From contig CAZVCZ010000001.1 in NCBI GenBank assembly GCA_964626275.1, positions 1 to 64,000 on the forward strand: DNA of 64,000 nucleotides, given 5' to 3'. The position numbers were made by a program, and so were the translations under genes. Shown piece after piece: positions 28,071 through 36,427 of this stretch. Positions within the stretch are counted from its first letter, which is position 1. Every line of letters begins with the position of its first letter. The notes under the pieces are model-generated. The model was not told the origin of the DNA and did no database searches. It saw only the letters and a program-made list of their open reading frames with translations. Origin of the DNA: M55B157 sp964626275 (GTDB lineage Bacteria; Actinomycetota; Actinomycetes; S36-B12).

Positions 28071-28088
28071 CGATGCGCGATGACGATG
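28051..28088. repeat. 12-bp direct repeat at the tdk 3' end
   Basis: GCGATGACGATG occurs at 28051-28062, inside the last tdk codons, and again at 28077-28088 after the stop. It looks like a small local duplication and has no obvious function. Confidence 0.6.
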
Positions 28089-28105
28089 ATGGCGCGATGT
28101 GAGGC

Positions 28106-28978
28106 CTAGCCCTCCGAGCTGTCCCCTTCGGCCTGGGAGCCGAACAGAATCTCGTCCCAGGTGGGAACGCTAGCCCGCTTTCCCTTGCGGGTGCGTGGGG
28201 GAGCCGAGACAGGCGCTCCCTTGGGCTCGGCATCAAGCGCGTCGGTGCTGGACGGGGACGATGATGACGCCTCCACGGATGCGGACACATCAGAGTCGAC
28301 CTGGACCTCTGGAATGACCTCCGCTTCAGTCGAGGTGCGCCGGGACGTGGTCGCCTTACGTCGCCGAGGTGAGGGGGCTCCCGCGGAGTCCACAGGCTGG
28401 AGGTGACCCTCCGCCTTCGGACCGGCAAGGATGCCCTGGGCCACGGCATCATCGGCCTCCACCCGGGAATCGTGGGGATCGAAGGTCCACGTGGCTACCT
28501 GATCGACTGCGCCCGCAGGGGTGGCTGTCAGCACCTGCCAGCGACCGTCCTCTCTAAGCCAGGCATCCCAGCGCACGGATTCGGGAGCAACTCCGGCGGC
28601 TTCAGCGGCACTGAGAACGGTCGTCTCCAGGCTCCGGTCACCGAGATGCGAGGAAACCGTGGCGGACTTGGCCTGGTCGGCAGCGAAGGCACGGTCGGCG
28701 AGGGGAGGTCCGGAGAAGCGCTCGATGCGATCCTCATCGATGCCCAATTCATCGGCGAGCCCGGACACCGAAGCCCCCGCGCGCAGGCGGGCCTGGATCT
28801 CTCGTGGCGTGAGGTTGTCGTTCAGCGTGATCTCCCGTTGGCCGGTGAGGGGACCGTCGAGGCGCATTGCGGCGAGCAGACGCGTGTCGACGGTCAGGGT
28901 GTGGTTCCTGCCCCGTGAGTCTGCCAGTCGAAGCTGTAATCCGTCCTCCGACAAGCCGAGGAAGCGCAATTCTGCCAT
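28106..28978 (-). CDS. sepH: SepH, FtsZ-associated division regulator (DUF3071)
   Basis: A 290-residue protein. The N-terminal DUF3071 domain (MAELRFLGLSEDGLQLRLAD) contains a helix-turn-helix-like segment, LTPREIQARLRAGASVSGLA, followed by a small all-alpha domain to about residue 160. The rest is a disordered Ser/Ala/acidic tail ending in a basic TRKGKRASVPTWDEILFG motif common to the family. In Streptomyces, SepH binds FtsZ and promotes ring formation. ATG 28978 follows GAGGGGG by 5 nt; upstream in-frame codons look noncoding. Confidence 0.9.
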   Translation of the reverse strand: MAELRFLGLSEDGLQLRLADSRGRNHTLTVDTRLLAAMRLDGPLTGQREITLNDNLTPREIQARLRAGASVSGLADELGIDEDRIERFSGPPLADRAFAADQAKSATVSSHLGDRSLETTVLSAAEAAGVAPESVRWDAWLREDGRWQVLTATPAGAVDQVATWTFDPHDSRVEADDAVAQGILAGPKAEGHLQPVDSAGAPSPRRRKATTSRRTSTEAEVIPEVQVDSDVSASVEASSSSPSSTDALDAEPKGAPVSAPPRTRKGKRASVPTWDEILFGSQAEGDSSEG

Positions 28979-29087
28979 CGCTGCCCCCTCGGGTCGGGTC
29001 ATCGGTGAGGTCGCTTCCGAGGGCTCATTGTGGTGCATCGTGAAGACGTGCCACACCCTGGGGTGGGGCACCCGCGCAGGGTCATGG

Positions 29088-30296
29088 TCATGATCGGTGG
29101 TTGGCGGCGCGGGTCAGGGTGCCCCGTGCGCTGAACGCCAGGAGGGCCGTGACCAGGCCTGCCGAGGCTGTCAGTGCGTACCCGGCTGAGACGCCTGAGG
29201 CATCGACGAGTGAGCCGGCGAACGCCGCCGACATCGCCACACCGACGCCCAGACCGGTGGTGTTCACCCAGGCCAGGGCCTCGGTCAACTGCCCGGGCGC
29301 CGAGACGGCTTCCACCAGTTGATTGGTGAGGATCAGGACGGGAGCGACGATGAACCCGGCGAACACGGCGATGATGGACAACCCGACGATGCTGCTGATG
29401 AAGGGGAACGGGAGAGTGGCGAGGGCGAGGAGGGCTGCGGCAATGACCAGGGTTCGAATCGGGCGGTCATCTCCGTAGCCTCGAGCACCGAAGAGGACGC
29501 CCCCCACCAGTGAACCGAAGGCGTAGAGAGCGAGGATCACGCCCGCGGCGCCGGGCTGACCAGCAGCAGCAGCGGCGGCTACCGTCACGATTTCCAGGGA
29601 ACCGAACACCGAGCCCAGGGCGATCATGATGAAGGTCAGGACGATCAACGCCGGACTCTTGATCGCGCTGGGTTGGCCCGTGTCCTGCGGATGAGCCGGC
29701 GGCTCGCTTCGTCGTTGGCTCACCAGGAGCAGGGAACCGGCGAACACCAGCAGGGTGGCCGCGATCAGCGGTGCGGCAGGCGCGACGAGGAGGGCGAGGA
29801 TCGTCGCAAGTGGGGGACCGGTGACGAAGATGACCTCGTCGAGGATGCTCTCCCATGCGAAGGCGGTCTGCAGACCCTCCCGGCCGCGGAGCGAGTGCAC
29901 CCATCGAGCTCGGACTAAGGACCCGCTGGCCGGCTGGGTTGCGCCTGCCAATGCGGCGGTCAGGATGAGTGCGACCAGCGGCCATTGATCGCCCACTCCG
30001 ACCACGAACAGCACCAGGCTCGGCACATGAACGGCGAGGATGATCATGACCACGAGCCGCTGCCCCCACCGATCCACATATCGGGCACCGAGTGGAGTGA
30101 AGAAGGCCGACGCGATGACATAGGAGGCGGTGAGGATTCCCGCCCGGCCGTATGCACCGTCTTGCGCGCTCACGAGCAGGACGATGCCCAGGCCGATCAT
30201 CGAGATCGGTAGTCGAGCGATCAGTGCCGCCAGGCTGAACCCGAGCGCCCCCGGGGTTCTCAGCACCCTGACGAAGGGTCTCGCGAGCGCCTTCAC
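29088..30296 (-). CDS. Major facilitator superfamily transporter
   Basis: A 402-residue membrane protein with about 12 hydrophobic segments. The MFS loop 2-3 motif appears as PLGARYVDRWGQRLV, and its repeat after the central loop as GGVLFGARGYGDDRP. A polar central loop (RRSEPPAHPQDTGQ) separates the halves. The substrate is unknown; drug-efflux-type members look similar. GTG 30296 has GAGGAG about 6 nt upstream. It lies 16 bp after the point where the sepH upstream region ends for a longer frame and about 110 bp from the sepH start, so cotranscription with sepH is possible. Confidence 0.86.
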   Translation of the reverse strand: MKALARPFVRVLRTPGALGFSLAALIARLPISMIGLGIVLLVSAQDGAYGRAGILTASYVIASAFFTPLGARYVDRWGQRLVVMIILAVHVPSLVLFVVGVGDQWPLVALILTAALAGATQPASGSLVRARWVHSLRGREGLQTAFAWESILDEVIFVTGPPLATILALLVAPAAPLIAATLLVFAGSLLLVSQRRSEPPAHPQDTGQPSAIKSPALIVLTFIMIALGSVFGSLEIVTVAAAAAAGQPGAAGVILALYAFGSLVGGVLFGARGYGDDRPIRTLVIAAALLALATLPFPFISSIVGLSIIAVFAGFIVAPVLILTNQLVEAVSAPGQLTEALAWVNTTGLGVGVAMSAAFAGSLVDASGVSAGYALTASAGLVTALLAFSARGTLTRAANHRS

Positions 30297-30378
30297 TCAC
30301 TTCTCCTCGTCGGTGTGGTCGATGCCGCCGTGAGCCGGCGACTCCGACTGCGCGCGAGGCTCGTGGGAGGCTGTTCAG

Positions 30379-31221
30379 ATGCCGGACACGCCATCAGCGG
30401 AACTGCAGCATATCGCTGCAGACATCGCCCGTCGGGTGGGCTCCTTCCTGATGCGGGACCGACCCCGTGAACTTTCCACTAGTACCAAATCCTCTGATAC
30501 GGACGTTGTGACGGAGATGGATGCGGCAGCGGAGCGCATGATCACCGAATACCTGCGCGATCGTCGACCAGGTGACGGGTTGCTCGGCGAGGAGGGGGCA
30601 CGTGCGACCTCCACCACGGGGGTCTCCTGGGTCATCGACCCCATCGATGGAACGACGAACTATCTCTATCGGTTGCCGATGTGGACGGTGAGCATCGCAG
30701 CGAGTCAGGCCGGCCGCGTGGTCGCGGGAGTCGTCTACGCCCCGCAACTGGACACGTTGTTCGCTGCCATCAGAGGGGGCGGCGCCTGGCGCACCACCCT
30801 CGACGGTACGGTCCCGCTGCACTGTTCGGGGCAGAGCGATCTCGGCTCTGCGCTCATCGCCACCGGTTTCGGCTACACCGTCGAGCGTCGCCGTCGCCAG
30901 GGAAACCTCGTCGCTGGATTGCTGCCTCGGATCCGCGATATTCGCCGCGGTGGTGCCGCTTCGCTCGACCTGTGCTGGGTGGCGCAGGGGCTCACCGACG
31001 GCTACTACGAAGAGGGTCTGCGGCCCTGGGACATCGCGGCGGGAGCACTGATCGCAGAGGAGGCGGGAGCTCGAGTCGTCATGCTGGATGAGCGAGCCTG
31101 GGAGCCTCTGGACGACAGCGGTGGCGAATCGGACACTCTCGTAGCCAGCGCGCCGGGCATCAGTGGGGCACTCCGCGAGGAACTGCGACGACTCGCACAG
31201 GGAGGTCCTGAGAAGCCCTAG
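30379..31221 (+). CDS. Inositol monophosphatase family protein
   Basis: A 280-residue Mg2+-dependent phosphatase. Motifs: GLLGEEGA (first Glu ligand), WVIDPIDGTTNY (metal-binding DPxDGT) and LRPWDIAAGALIAEEAG near the C-terminus. Substrates could be inositol phosphate, PAP/PAPS or a histidinol-type phosphate. A related gene (suhB) sits in the same place near sigA in mycobacteria. ATG 30379 is preceded by GGGAGG about 8 nt away. The stop codon shares its CTAG with the stop of the convergent gene. Confidence 0.9.
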   Translation: MPDTPSAELQHIAADIARRVGSFLMRDRPRELSTSTKSSDTDVVTEMDAAAERMITEYLRDRRPGDGLLGEEGARATSTTGVSWVIDPIDGTTNYLYRLPMWTVSIAASQAGRVVAGVVYAPQLDTLFAAIRGGGAWRTTLDGTVPLHCSGQSDLGSALIATGFGYTVERRRRQGNLVAGLLPRIRDIRRGGAASLDLCWVAQGLTDGYYEEGLRPWDIAAGALIAEEAGARVVMLDERAWEPLDDSGGESDTLVASAPGISGALREELRRLAQGGPEKP

Positions 31222-31736
31222 TCCAGGCGGCGTAGATCCTGGCGATACCAGTGGGAGTTGCGGACGTAGATCCCCACGGCGGAGGCGATCATCTCCGGAT
31301 CCGGAGGCGTGGCCACGATCCGAGCAGGCACCCCACGAGCCTGCTGAGAAGCCGGAACCTCGAGTCCCGGAGGAACGAGCGCCTGGGCCGCGACGAGGGC
31401 GCCCGGCCCGACCGTGGCGCCCTGCAGCACCACCGATCCGGAGCCGATGAGGCTGTCGGAGTGGACAGTGCACCCCTCGAGGTGAACTCGATGACCAATG
31501 ACGCAGCGGTCATGGATCACGGTGTTCCATGTTGCGGTGCAGTGGATGATCGTGCCGTCCTGGATCGACGTCTGGGAGCCGACGATGATGCTGCCGTGAT
31601 CGCCCCGGAGCACCGCTCCCGGCCACACTGAAGACTCGGGTCCGACCGTCACGTCCCCGATGATCACCGCGTCGGGGTGAATGAACGCTGTCGGGTCGAT
31701 CGTCGGCTCACGATCCGATATTGCATACAGCGGCAT
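31218..31736 (-). CDS. Gamma-carbonic-anhydrase-like hexapeptide-repeat protein
   Basis: A 172-residue left-handed beta-helix protein of the PaaY/CaiE/gamma-CA family, with repeated hexapeptides from about residue 15 to 125 and a C-terminal helix. His65 (GTIIHCTA) and His82 (VIGHRV) match two zinc ligands. Where family enzymes have GHxxxxHG, this protein has GHRVHLEG: the expected third His is Glu87, with a His two residues earlier. Carbonic anhydrase activity is therefore doubtful. ATG 31736 follows GAGGA at about 6 nt. Confidence 0.87.
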   Translation of the reverse strand: MPLYAISDREPTIDPTAFIHPDAVIIGDVTVGPESSVWPGAVLRGDHGSIIVGSQTSIQDGTIIHCTATWNTVIHDRCVIGHRVHLEGCTVHSDSLIGSGSVVLQGATVGPGALVAAQALVPPGLEVPASQQARGVPARIVATPPDPEMIASAVGIYVRNSHWYRQDLRRLD

Positions 31737-31801
31737 GGCAATCCTCGTCTGCTGTCGAAGAGTCGGAAGTCAGGACCGACCGATCATGGCACGGCCCATC
31801 T

Positions 31802-31833
31802 CCCGAGCCTGATCGGACTCTGACGGGCTCGGG
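31802..31833. repeat. Inverted repeat between the gamma-CA-like and DUF4193 genes
   Basis: CCCGAGCC (31802-31809) and GGCTCGGG (31826-31833) are perfect arms around a 16-nt loop. It lies in the 229-bp divergent intergenic region and could be a regulator site for either gene. Nothing else in that region is recognisable. Confidence 0.4.
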
Positions 31834-31965
31834 CGAACCTGGATGCGCCGTGTCAGCTTTCGTGAGGCACAATGATCGCCCGTCGGGGGGTTCTGCGTGG
31901 ATGGGCATCCGCTCAGGACCCGCGGCGGACCCAACGCGACGAGATGGAGAGTGGACGCATAAGCC

Positions 31966-32262
31966 ATGGCCACCGACTACGACGCACCACGCAAGACCGA
32001 CGACGAACTCGCCGAGGAGAGCCTCGAGGAGCTCAAGGCGCGCCGTGTGGACAAGGCTGCCTCGACGGTGGATGTCGATGAGGCGGAACTTGCCGAGAAC
32101 CTCGAGTTGCCGGGAGCGGATCTCTCCGATGAGAGCCTCACGGTGCGAGTCCTCCCACGCCAGGCAGATGAGTTCACCTGCTCGTCCTGCTTCCTCGTCC
32201 ACCACCGCAGCCAGCTGGACCACGAGGGCAAGAATGGACCCGTCTGCACCGACTGCGCCTAG
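31966..32262 (+). CDS. DUF4193 small zinc-finger-like protein
   Basis: A 98-residue acidic protein (MATDYDAPRKTDDELAEESL) ending in FTCSSCFLVHHRSQLDHE and GPVCTDCA, two CxxC pairs that form a probable zinc ribbon. DUF4193 is a nearly universal actinobacterial marker of unknown function; its mycobacterial counterpart sits beside dut and sigA. Acidic residues dominate the N-terminal 60 positions. The start lacks an obvious nearby ribosome site. Confidence 0.9.
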   Translation: MATDYDAPRKTDDELAEESLEELKARRVDKAASTVDVDEAELAENLELPGADLSDESLTVRVLPRQADEFTCSSCFLVHHRSQLDHEGKNGPVCTDCA

Positions 32263-32307
32263 CGCACCGGCTCGGATCTCCCCAGGTGTGCAGGCGCACG
32301 CGGGGGC

Positions 32308-32616
32308 TTAACCCTTCGGCTCCAGGATCCGACGAGACACCCGCTGCACGACGAGTTCGAGGACAGCACCCGTCGTCGCGGAGAACAGGGTCCAGACCAG
32401 GGCCCTGCCGAACGGAACGCTCGGGTCCTCGGCACGTGGAGGCTGATGCCCGGTGATGCCCCGGTAGACCGCATTCAGCACCGGCCGCGCGGCCATGCTC
32501 ACGCCCATCGCGGCGATGCCTGCGACGGCACCCACGAGGAGGCTGCCCTCCTCGGACGTGGTGTCGGTCTCGGTCTCCGCGCCCTCGGCGATGCTGTCGA
32601 TGTCGGATGTGCTCAT
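32308..32616 (-). CDS. DUF4235 small membrane protein
   Basis: A 102-residue protein with an acidic Thr/Glu-rich start and two hydrophobic segments (LLVGAVAGIAAMGVSMAA at about 26-43 and LVWTLFSATTGAVLELVV at about 74-91), matching DUF4235. The loop RPVLNAVYRGITGHQPP is the conserved part. Function is unknown. ATG 32616 has AAGGGAG about 6 nt upstream. It is convergent with the DUF4193 gene, 45 bp apart. Confidence 0.82.
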   Translation of the reverse strand: MSTSDIDSIAEGAETETDTTSEEGSLLVGAVAGIAAMGVSMAARPVLNAVYRGITGHQPPRAEDPSVPFGRALVWTLFSATTGAVLELVVQRVSRRILEPKG

Positions 32617-32680
32617 AGGTGCTCCCTTGGCTCAAGGCAGGTGTGGCGTCGGTCGGGACGCATCGTCGTCGAGAACGACG

Positions 32681-33127
32681 CTATCGCACGGCAGGGTCCT
32701 GCAGACCCAAAGCATCGAGGACGTCGAACGGATGACGGCTGGAGATCAGCCAGGCGCTGTGCGGGTCGGCGGGATCGTCCACTTCGATGAGGACGGACTG
32801 ATCGGTGGACCACATGCGAACCAACGTGAATAGATCAGCCGGCCCCTGGCGCAGAGCACGTCGCGTCTGCTCTCCATCGAGGGAGGTACCCCGGGTGAGG
32901 ACATCTCGCGGGATTCGAGCCCGTCCTGCTCGCAGGGTGTCCTCGGTGACCTCGATCAGTGGCGTCGTCGCGATCATCCCGATCAGGGCGAGGGTGAGTG
33001 CCACGACCCAGACCGCACCACCGATGAGCAGCCCATACGCGGCGCCGTAGGCGATCGCGAGCACGGTGGGCAGCGACAGGGCGCCGACCCATGCCCAGGC
33101 CCCAGGCCACAGCCGCTCGCGATACAT
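32681..33127 (-). CDS. DUF3093 membrane protein
   Basis: A 148-residue protein. YRERLWPGAWAW opens the family domain, two membrane segments follow (LPTVLAIAYGAAYGLLIG and AVWVVALTLALIGMIA), and the C-terminal soluble part (IEVTEDTLRAGRARIP to SSRHPFDVLDAL) matches DUF3093. It neighbours dut in mycobacteria as well; no function is assigned. ATG 33127 is preferred over GTG 33133, six bases earlier. It is divergent from dut. Confidence 0.85.
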   Translation of the reverse strand: MYRERLWPGAWAWVGALSLPTVLAIAYGAAYGLLIGGAVWVVALTLALIGMIATTPLIEVTEDTLRAGRARIPRDVLTRGTSLDGEQTRRALRQGPADLFTLVRMWSTDQSVLIEVDDPADPHSAWLISSRHPFDVLDALGLQDPAVR

Positions 33128-33151
33128 GACCACAGCCTGTCAGGGGATGAC

Positions 33152-33172
33152 ACGCTACCCACGGGGTAGGGT
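33152..33172. promoter_or_regulatory. Back-to-back -10 elements between the DUF3093 gene and dut
   Basis: TAGCGT on the minus strand (33157 to 33152) and TAGGGT on the plus strand (33167-33172) face away from each other, 9 bp apart. Between and across them lies the inverted repeat CTACC (33155-33159)/GGTAG (33165-33169). Divergent promoters under one regulator would fit. Confidence 0.35.
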
Positions 33173-33244
33173 CTCGAAGGGTGCTGAGTACGAGTCGCCG
33201 GGTGTGTCTACACCAGGTTCGGCAGATGAGGCGGAGGTGAATGG

Positions 33245-33709
33245 GTGGCCCTATCCGATCGGGTCGATGTCCTCATCGAGGTCCTCGACCCCGACCTGGG
33301 AGTGCCGCGTATCGCACACCCCGGTGACGCGGCTGTGGACCTGCGATCTCGAGAGGACCTCGACCTCGCACCGGGCGAGCGTGGCGCGGTGGGCACCGGA
33401 ATCGCGATCGCCCTGCCCGCCGGTTTCGCCGCGTTCATCCACCCCCGTAGTGGCCTGGCGTTGAACCACGGCCTGACGATGGTGAATGCTCCCGGGACCA
33501 TCGACGCTGCCTATCGGGGGGAGATCAGGGTGATCCTGCTCAATACCGACCAGACGGCACCGATCCGAATCTCCCGGGGCGATCGGATCGCGCAGATGGT
33601 GATCCAGCGTGTCGTCGAGCCGATCTTCCACGAGGTGCGCACGCTGCCCGGAAGCCATCGGGGTGATGGTGGCTTCGGGTCGACAGGTGTCGCGACGAGT
33701 GCAGAGTAG
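33245..33709 (+). CDS. dut: Deoxyuridine 5'-triphosphate nucleotidohydrolase (dUTPase)
   Basis: A 154-residue trimeric dUTPase that keeps uracil out of DNA and supplies dUMP. All five motifs are present: HPGDAAVDLRS (I), PRSGLA (II), GTIDAAYRGEI (III), RGDRIAQMV (IV) and the C-terminal GDGGFGSTG (V). GTG 33245 has GGAGG 7 nt upstream. Length is normal. The DUF3710 gene follows 96 bp downstream on the same strand. Confidence 0.95.
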   Translation: MALSDRVDVLIEVLDPDLGVPRIAHPGDAAVDLRSREDLDLAPGERGAVGTGIAIALPAGFAAFIHPRSGLALNHGLTMVNAPGTIDAAYRGEIRVILLNTDQTAPIRISRGDRIAQMVIQRVVEPIFHEVRTLPGSHRGDGGFGSTGVATSAE

Positions 33710-33805
33710 GTGCGCTGCGGCACCGGCTGAGACACCGGGAGAGGCGGAGAGGCAGAATCGGGTTGGCGTCGTCACACCGTTGACGGCCGAGAAGGGTGAG
33801 AGATC

Positions 33806-34489
33806 GTGATCTTCCGCAAGAGGCAATCCGGTGACGACGCCGGCCCCGAACTCGTTGCCGAGGAGGCCATCGAGGCCAACAGCGACGGGGACGCAGCCGT
33901 CCTCGAGGCATCGGCGACCGAGGCATCATCGGCTCGTGCTGGCGGCCCCTGGGACAGGTCGGAGGTGGAAGACGTCGAGGATCGGATCGACCTCGGCGCT
34001 CTGCTGGTGGCGGGTGTGCCTGGTCTGAGCATGCAGGTGCAGGTGGACGAGAATACGCAGCGCGTCACGATGGTCACGCTCATCCTCGAGGATGCAGCGG
34101 TGCAGATTCAGGCCTTCGCCGCTCCTCGCTCGGCAGGCATCTGGGAGGACGTGCGACGCCAAATCTCCGGATCGATTTCGGGTAGCGGTGGACTGGTAGA
34201 GACCGCGGAGGGGCCCTTCGGTCTGGAATTGCGTGCACGCGTCCCGGGGCCTGACAAGAAGCTCCAACCGGCGCGATTCGTTGGCGTCGACGGACCTCGC
34301 TGGTTCCTGCGCGGACTCTTCCTCGGTAGTGCGGCGAGCCCGGATGGTCACGCGGGTCTCACCGACGTCTTCGCGAACATCGTCGTGGATCGCGGTTCAG
34401 AGGCCATGCCGTCGGGCGAACCCCTACCGTTACATCTTCCACCTCAGGACCCACCCGCCGATTCGGCGGAGGCCGATCCGGCGACCTGA
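33806..34489 (+). CDS. DUF3710 family protein
   Basis: A 227-residue soluble protein. The acidic, variable N-terminal 45 residues lead into GPWDRSEVEDVEDRIDLGAL and then a compact alpha/beta domain with VQIQAFAAPRSAGIWEDV and GVDGPRWFLRGLFLG, the DUF3710 core. The C-terminal Pro-rich tail is variable. It stands next to dut across actinobacteria; the role is unknown. GTG 33806 follows a GGTGAGAG ribosome site. Confidence 0.88.
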   Translation: MIFRKRQSGDDAGPELVAEEAIEANSDGDAAVLEASATEASSARAGGPWDRSEVEDVEDRIDLGALLVAGVPGLSMQVQVDENTQRVTMVTLILEDAAVQIQAFAAPRSAGIWEDVRRQISGSISGSGGLVETAEGPFGLELRARVPGPDKKLQPARFVGVDGPRWFLRGLFLGSAASPDGHAGLTDVFANIVVDRGSEAMPSGEPLPLHLPPQDPPADSAEADPAT

Positions 34490-34495
34490 TGTCGG

Positions 34496-35248
34496 TTAGC
34501 CGAGGGTGGCGAGGAAGCCCCTCAACCGATCAATGACACGAGGGTGGGCGAACCCCGTCTCAGTGAGTTCGGTCAACTCGATGTCGACCGCGTCGCTGTG
34601 AGGGAGGGCATCCGCCCATGCATGAGCGATGGCGGCGGGATGCAGGGCGTCTCCGGTCACGGCAATGACGAATGTCGGAACTCCCACGGCATTCAGTTCT
34701 TCGACAGTGGGGGCCTGCTGACGGGCTGCGGTGATAAGTGCCGACGAGAGGACTGACGGGTCGTATTGAGCCCAATCCGCGGCCAGGGTCGTAGGAATCC
34801 ATCGCAGCGGGGCAGGCGTCTGCGACTCGATTCGACGCAGCGTTTCGGCTACTCCGGATGTCGCAATCTCGCGTCCGGTCGACAAGGTGACCTGAGCCGT
34901 GTGATCGGGAGGTCCGAGCCAGGCCGGCATCGCCACTATGGCATATCGAGGCCACTTCGCCGGATCGGTCCGCAGGAGGGTGGTCATCGCCCCATGCGCC
35001 CCCAGGCTGATTCCACCGATCGCCGATGATGCCCCGCAGCCCCTGGCCAGGTAGCGCTGACCGATCGCGCTCAGGCGCTGCACGTCGCCTGATCGGTCCT
35101 CGTAGCAGGTGAGGTGAACCGACTGATCCCAGCCGAGTCTGAGCAGTGTTCCTAGCATTCTCTCAGCGGTAGAACCGGAGGAACCGGCGCCGTGGAAGAG
35201 CAGGGCACGCGGCCGAAGGACACGGCTCCAGGGGTCCGAGGCTTCCAC
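34496..35248 (-). CDS. Alpha/beta hydrolase
   Basis: A 250-residue alpha/beta-hydrolase. The oxyanion HGAG is in LLFHGAGSSG (about 17-26), the nucleophile elbow in IGGISLGAHG (about 77-86, Ser81), the acid in TGDALHP (near 198-204), and the likely catalytic His in GFAHP near the C-terminus. Substrate is unknown. The conserved partner in mycobacteria sits at the same inverted position between the DUF3710 and OB-fold genes. GTG 35248 is the first usable start. It ends 6 bp from the DUF3710 stop. Confidence 0.83.
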   Translation of the reverse strand: MEASDPWSRVLRPRALLFHGAGSSGSTAERMLGTLLRLGWDQSVHLTCYEDRSGDVQRLSAIGQRYLARGCGASSAIGGISLGAHGAMTTLLRTDPAKWPRYAIVAMPAWLGPPDHTAQVTLSTGREIATSGVAETLRRIESQTPAPLRWIPTTLAADWAQYDPSVLSSALITAARQQAPTVEELNAVGVPTFVIAVTGDALHPAAIAHAWADALPHSDAVDIELTELTETGFAHPRVIDRLRGFLATLG

Positions 35249-35321
35249 GAGACCCCATCGTCGCAGGTCGGTTCAACACTGTCGTTCTGCCCAGGATGAT
35301 GAATATGCGTCCCCATCCGAA

Positions 35322-35327
35322 TACTGT
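35322..35327 (+). promoter_or_regulatory. -10 element, probable leaderless promoter of the OB-fold gene
   Basis: TACTGT ends 6 nt before ATG 35334, with no Shine-Dalgarno sequence in between. Confidence 0.5.
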
Positions 35328-35333
35328 GGTGGT

Positions 35334-35693
35334 ATGACCGGCTGGATCAGACGTCTCCTGCGTCCTGCTGAAGCTGATGAGGCAACGACCCTGGGCGACA
35401 AAGTGACCGAGGCAGGCGCAGACCCCATCTCGGCGTGTCAGCGGGGTAGCCGGGTGAGAGTCTGCGGAACGATCCGAAGCATCGCGGTTCGTCCCCAATC
35501 GAGTTCCCCCAGCCTCGAAGCGGAACTCTATGACGGCTCCGGGCATCTGACCCTGATCTGGATGGGGCGCCGGACCATCCCCGGGATCGAGGTGGGGCGC
35601 ACCCTCATCGCCGAGGGAAGGCTCACCTGTCCTGATGGGCAACCGAGGATCTTCAATCCTGAATACTCCCTGTCCCCGATGGCCACCTCGTGA
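35334..35693 (+). CDS. OB-fold nucleic-acid-binding domain protein
   Basis: A 119-residue protein. After a short basic N-terminus (MTGWIRRLLRP), residues 38-110 form an OB-fold like the RecG wedge or aspartyl-tRNA-synthetase type: SRVRVCGTIRSIAV, AELYDGSGHLTLIWMGRRTI and GRTLIAEGRL. It likely binds single-stranded DNA or RNA. Its stop overlaps the next GTG (GTGA), so it is coupled to the DUF3159 membrane protein, a pairing kept in mycobacteria. Confidence 0.85.
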   Translation: MTGWIRRLLRPAEADEATTLGDKVTEAGADPISACQRGSRVRVCGTIRSIAVRPQSSSPSLEAELYDGSGHLTLIWMGRRTIPGIEVGRTLIAEGRLTCPDGQPRIFNPEYSLSPMATS

Positions 35694-36427
35694 ACCCTGA
35701 ACACAGGGACACATCCGACTCCGATGGTCGTGAGTCCGTCGAATCGGGAGGGGAGCACCACCTCGAGCACGAGACCGTCAAGGATGTCGTCGCGGAGCGA
35801 GCTTTACTGGCCCGCGCCATCGGAGGCTGGCGAGGGGTGTTCGACTCCGGTGTTCCCGCTGCGATCTTCGTGACGTCATATCTCATCAGTGGGAGCAATC
35901 TCAGCCTGTCCCTGTGGTTGGCCATCGGCGCGGGTGCACTGGTGATGATCTGGCGGTTGGTTCGACGGGAAAGCCTGCAGCAGGTGATTGCGGGTTTCGT
36001 CGGGGTGGCGGTATCGGCGTTCGTGGCATCGCGTACTGGACGGGCCGAGGACTTCTTCCTCCCGGGAATCCTCATCAACCTCGCCTACGGATCGGCGTTC
36101 TTGATCTCCATCCTGATCCGATGGCCCTTACTCGGCGTGATCATCGGCTTCATCACCGGTGAAGGTCTGTCCTGGAGATCGCAGCAGTCGCTCCGGCGCG
36201 CGTACGCCGCGGCGAGTTGGATCTGGGTGGGGGTCTTCTCGCTGCGACTGGTGGTGCAGGTGCCGCTGTATCTCGCCGGATGGGTGGGACCCCTCGGCGT
36301 CGCCCGCATCATCCTGGGATGGCCTCTGTTCCTGGCTGCCGCCTATGTCACATACCTAGTACTGCGGCCGGTACTCGCCCGGCACCGTCAGGCGAGCGAG
36401 TCCGGTGAGGGGAACGATTCGGACTAG
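35690..36427 (+). CDS. DUF3159 membrane protein
   Basis: A 245-residue protein with an acidic, polar N-terminus of about 40 residues and five to six membrane segments from about residue 50 to 230. RAIGGWRGVFDSGVPAAIF, FVASRTGRAEDFFLPGIL and RRAYAAASWIWVGVFSLRL are the conserved DUF3159 stretches. Function is unknown; coupling to the OB-fold gene and closeness to potassium-transport genes are the only hints. GTG 35690 overlaps the upstream stop by 4 bp. Its TAG shares CTAG with the convergent TrkA gene. Confidence 0.88.
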   Translation: MNPEHRDTSDSDGRESVESGGEHHLEHETVKDVVAERALLARAIGGWRGVFDSGVPAAIFVTSYLISGSNLSLSLWLAIGAGALVMIWRLVRRESLQQVIAGFVGVAVSAFVASRTGRAEDFFLPGILINLAYGSAFLISILIRWPLLGVIIGFITGEGLSWRSQQSLRRAYAAASWIWVGVFSLRLVVQVPLYLAGWVGPLGVARIILGWPLFLAAAYVTYLVLRPVLARHRQASESGEGNDSD

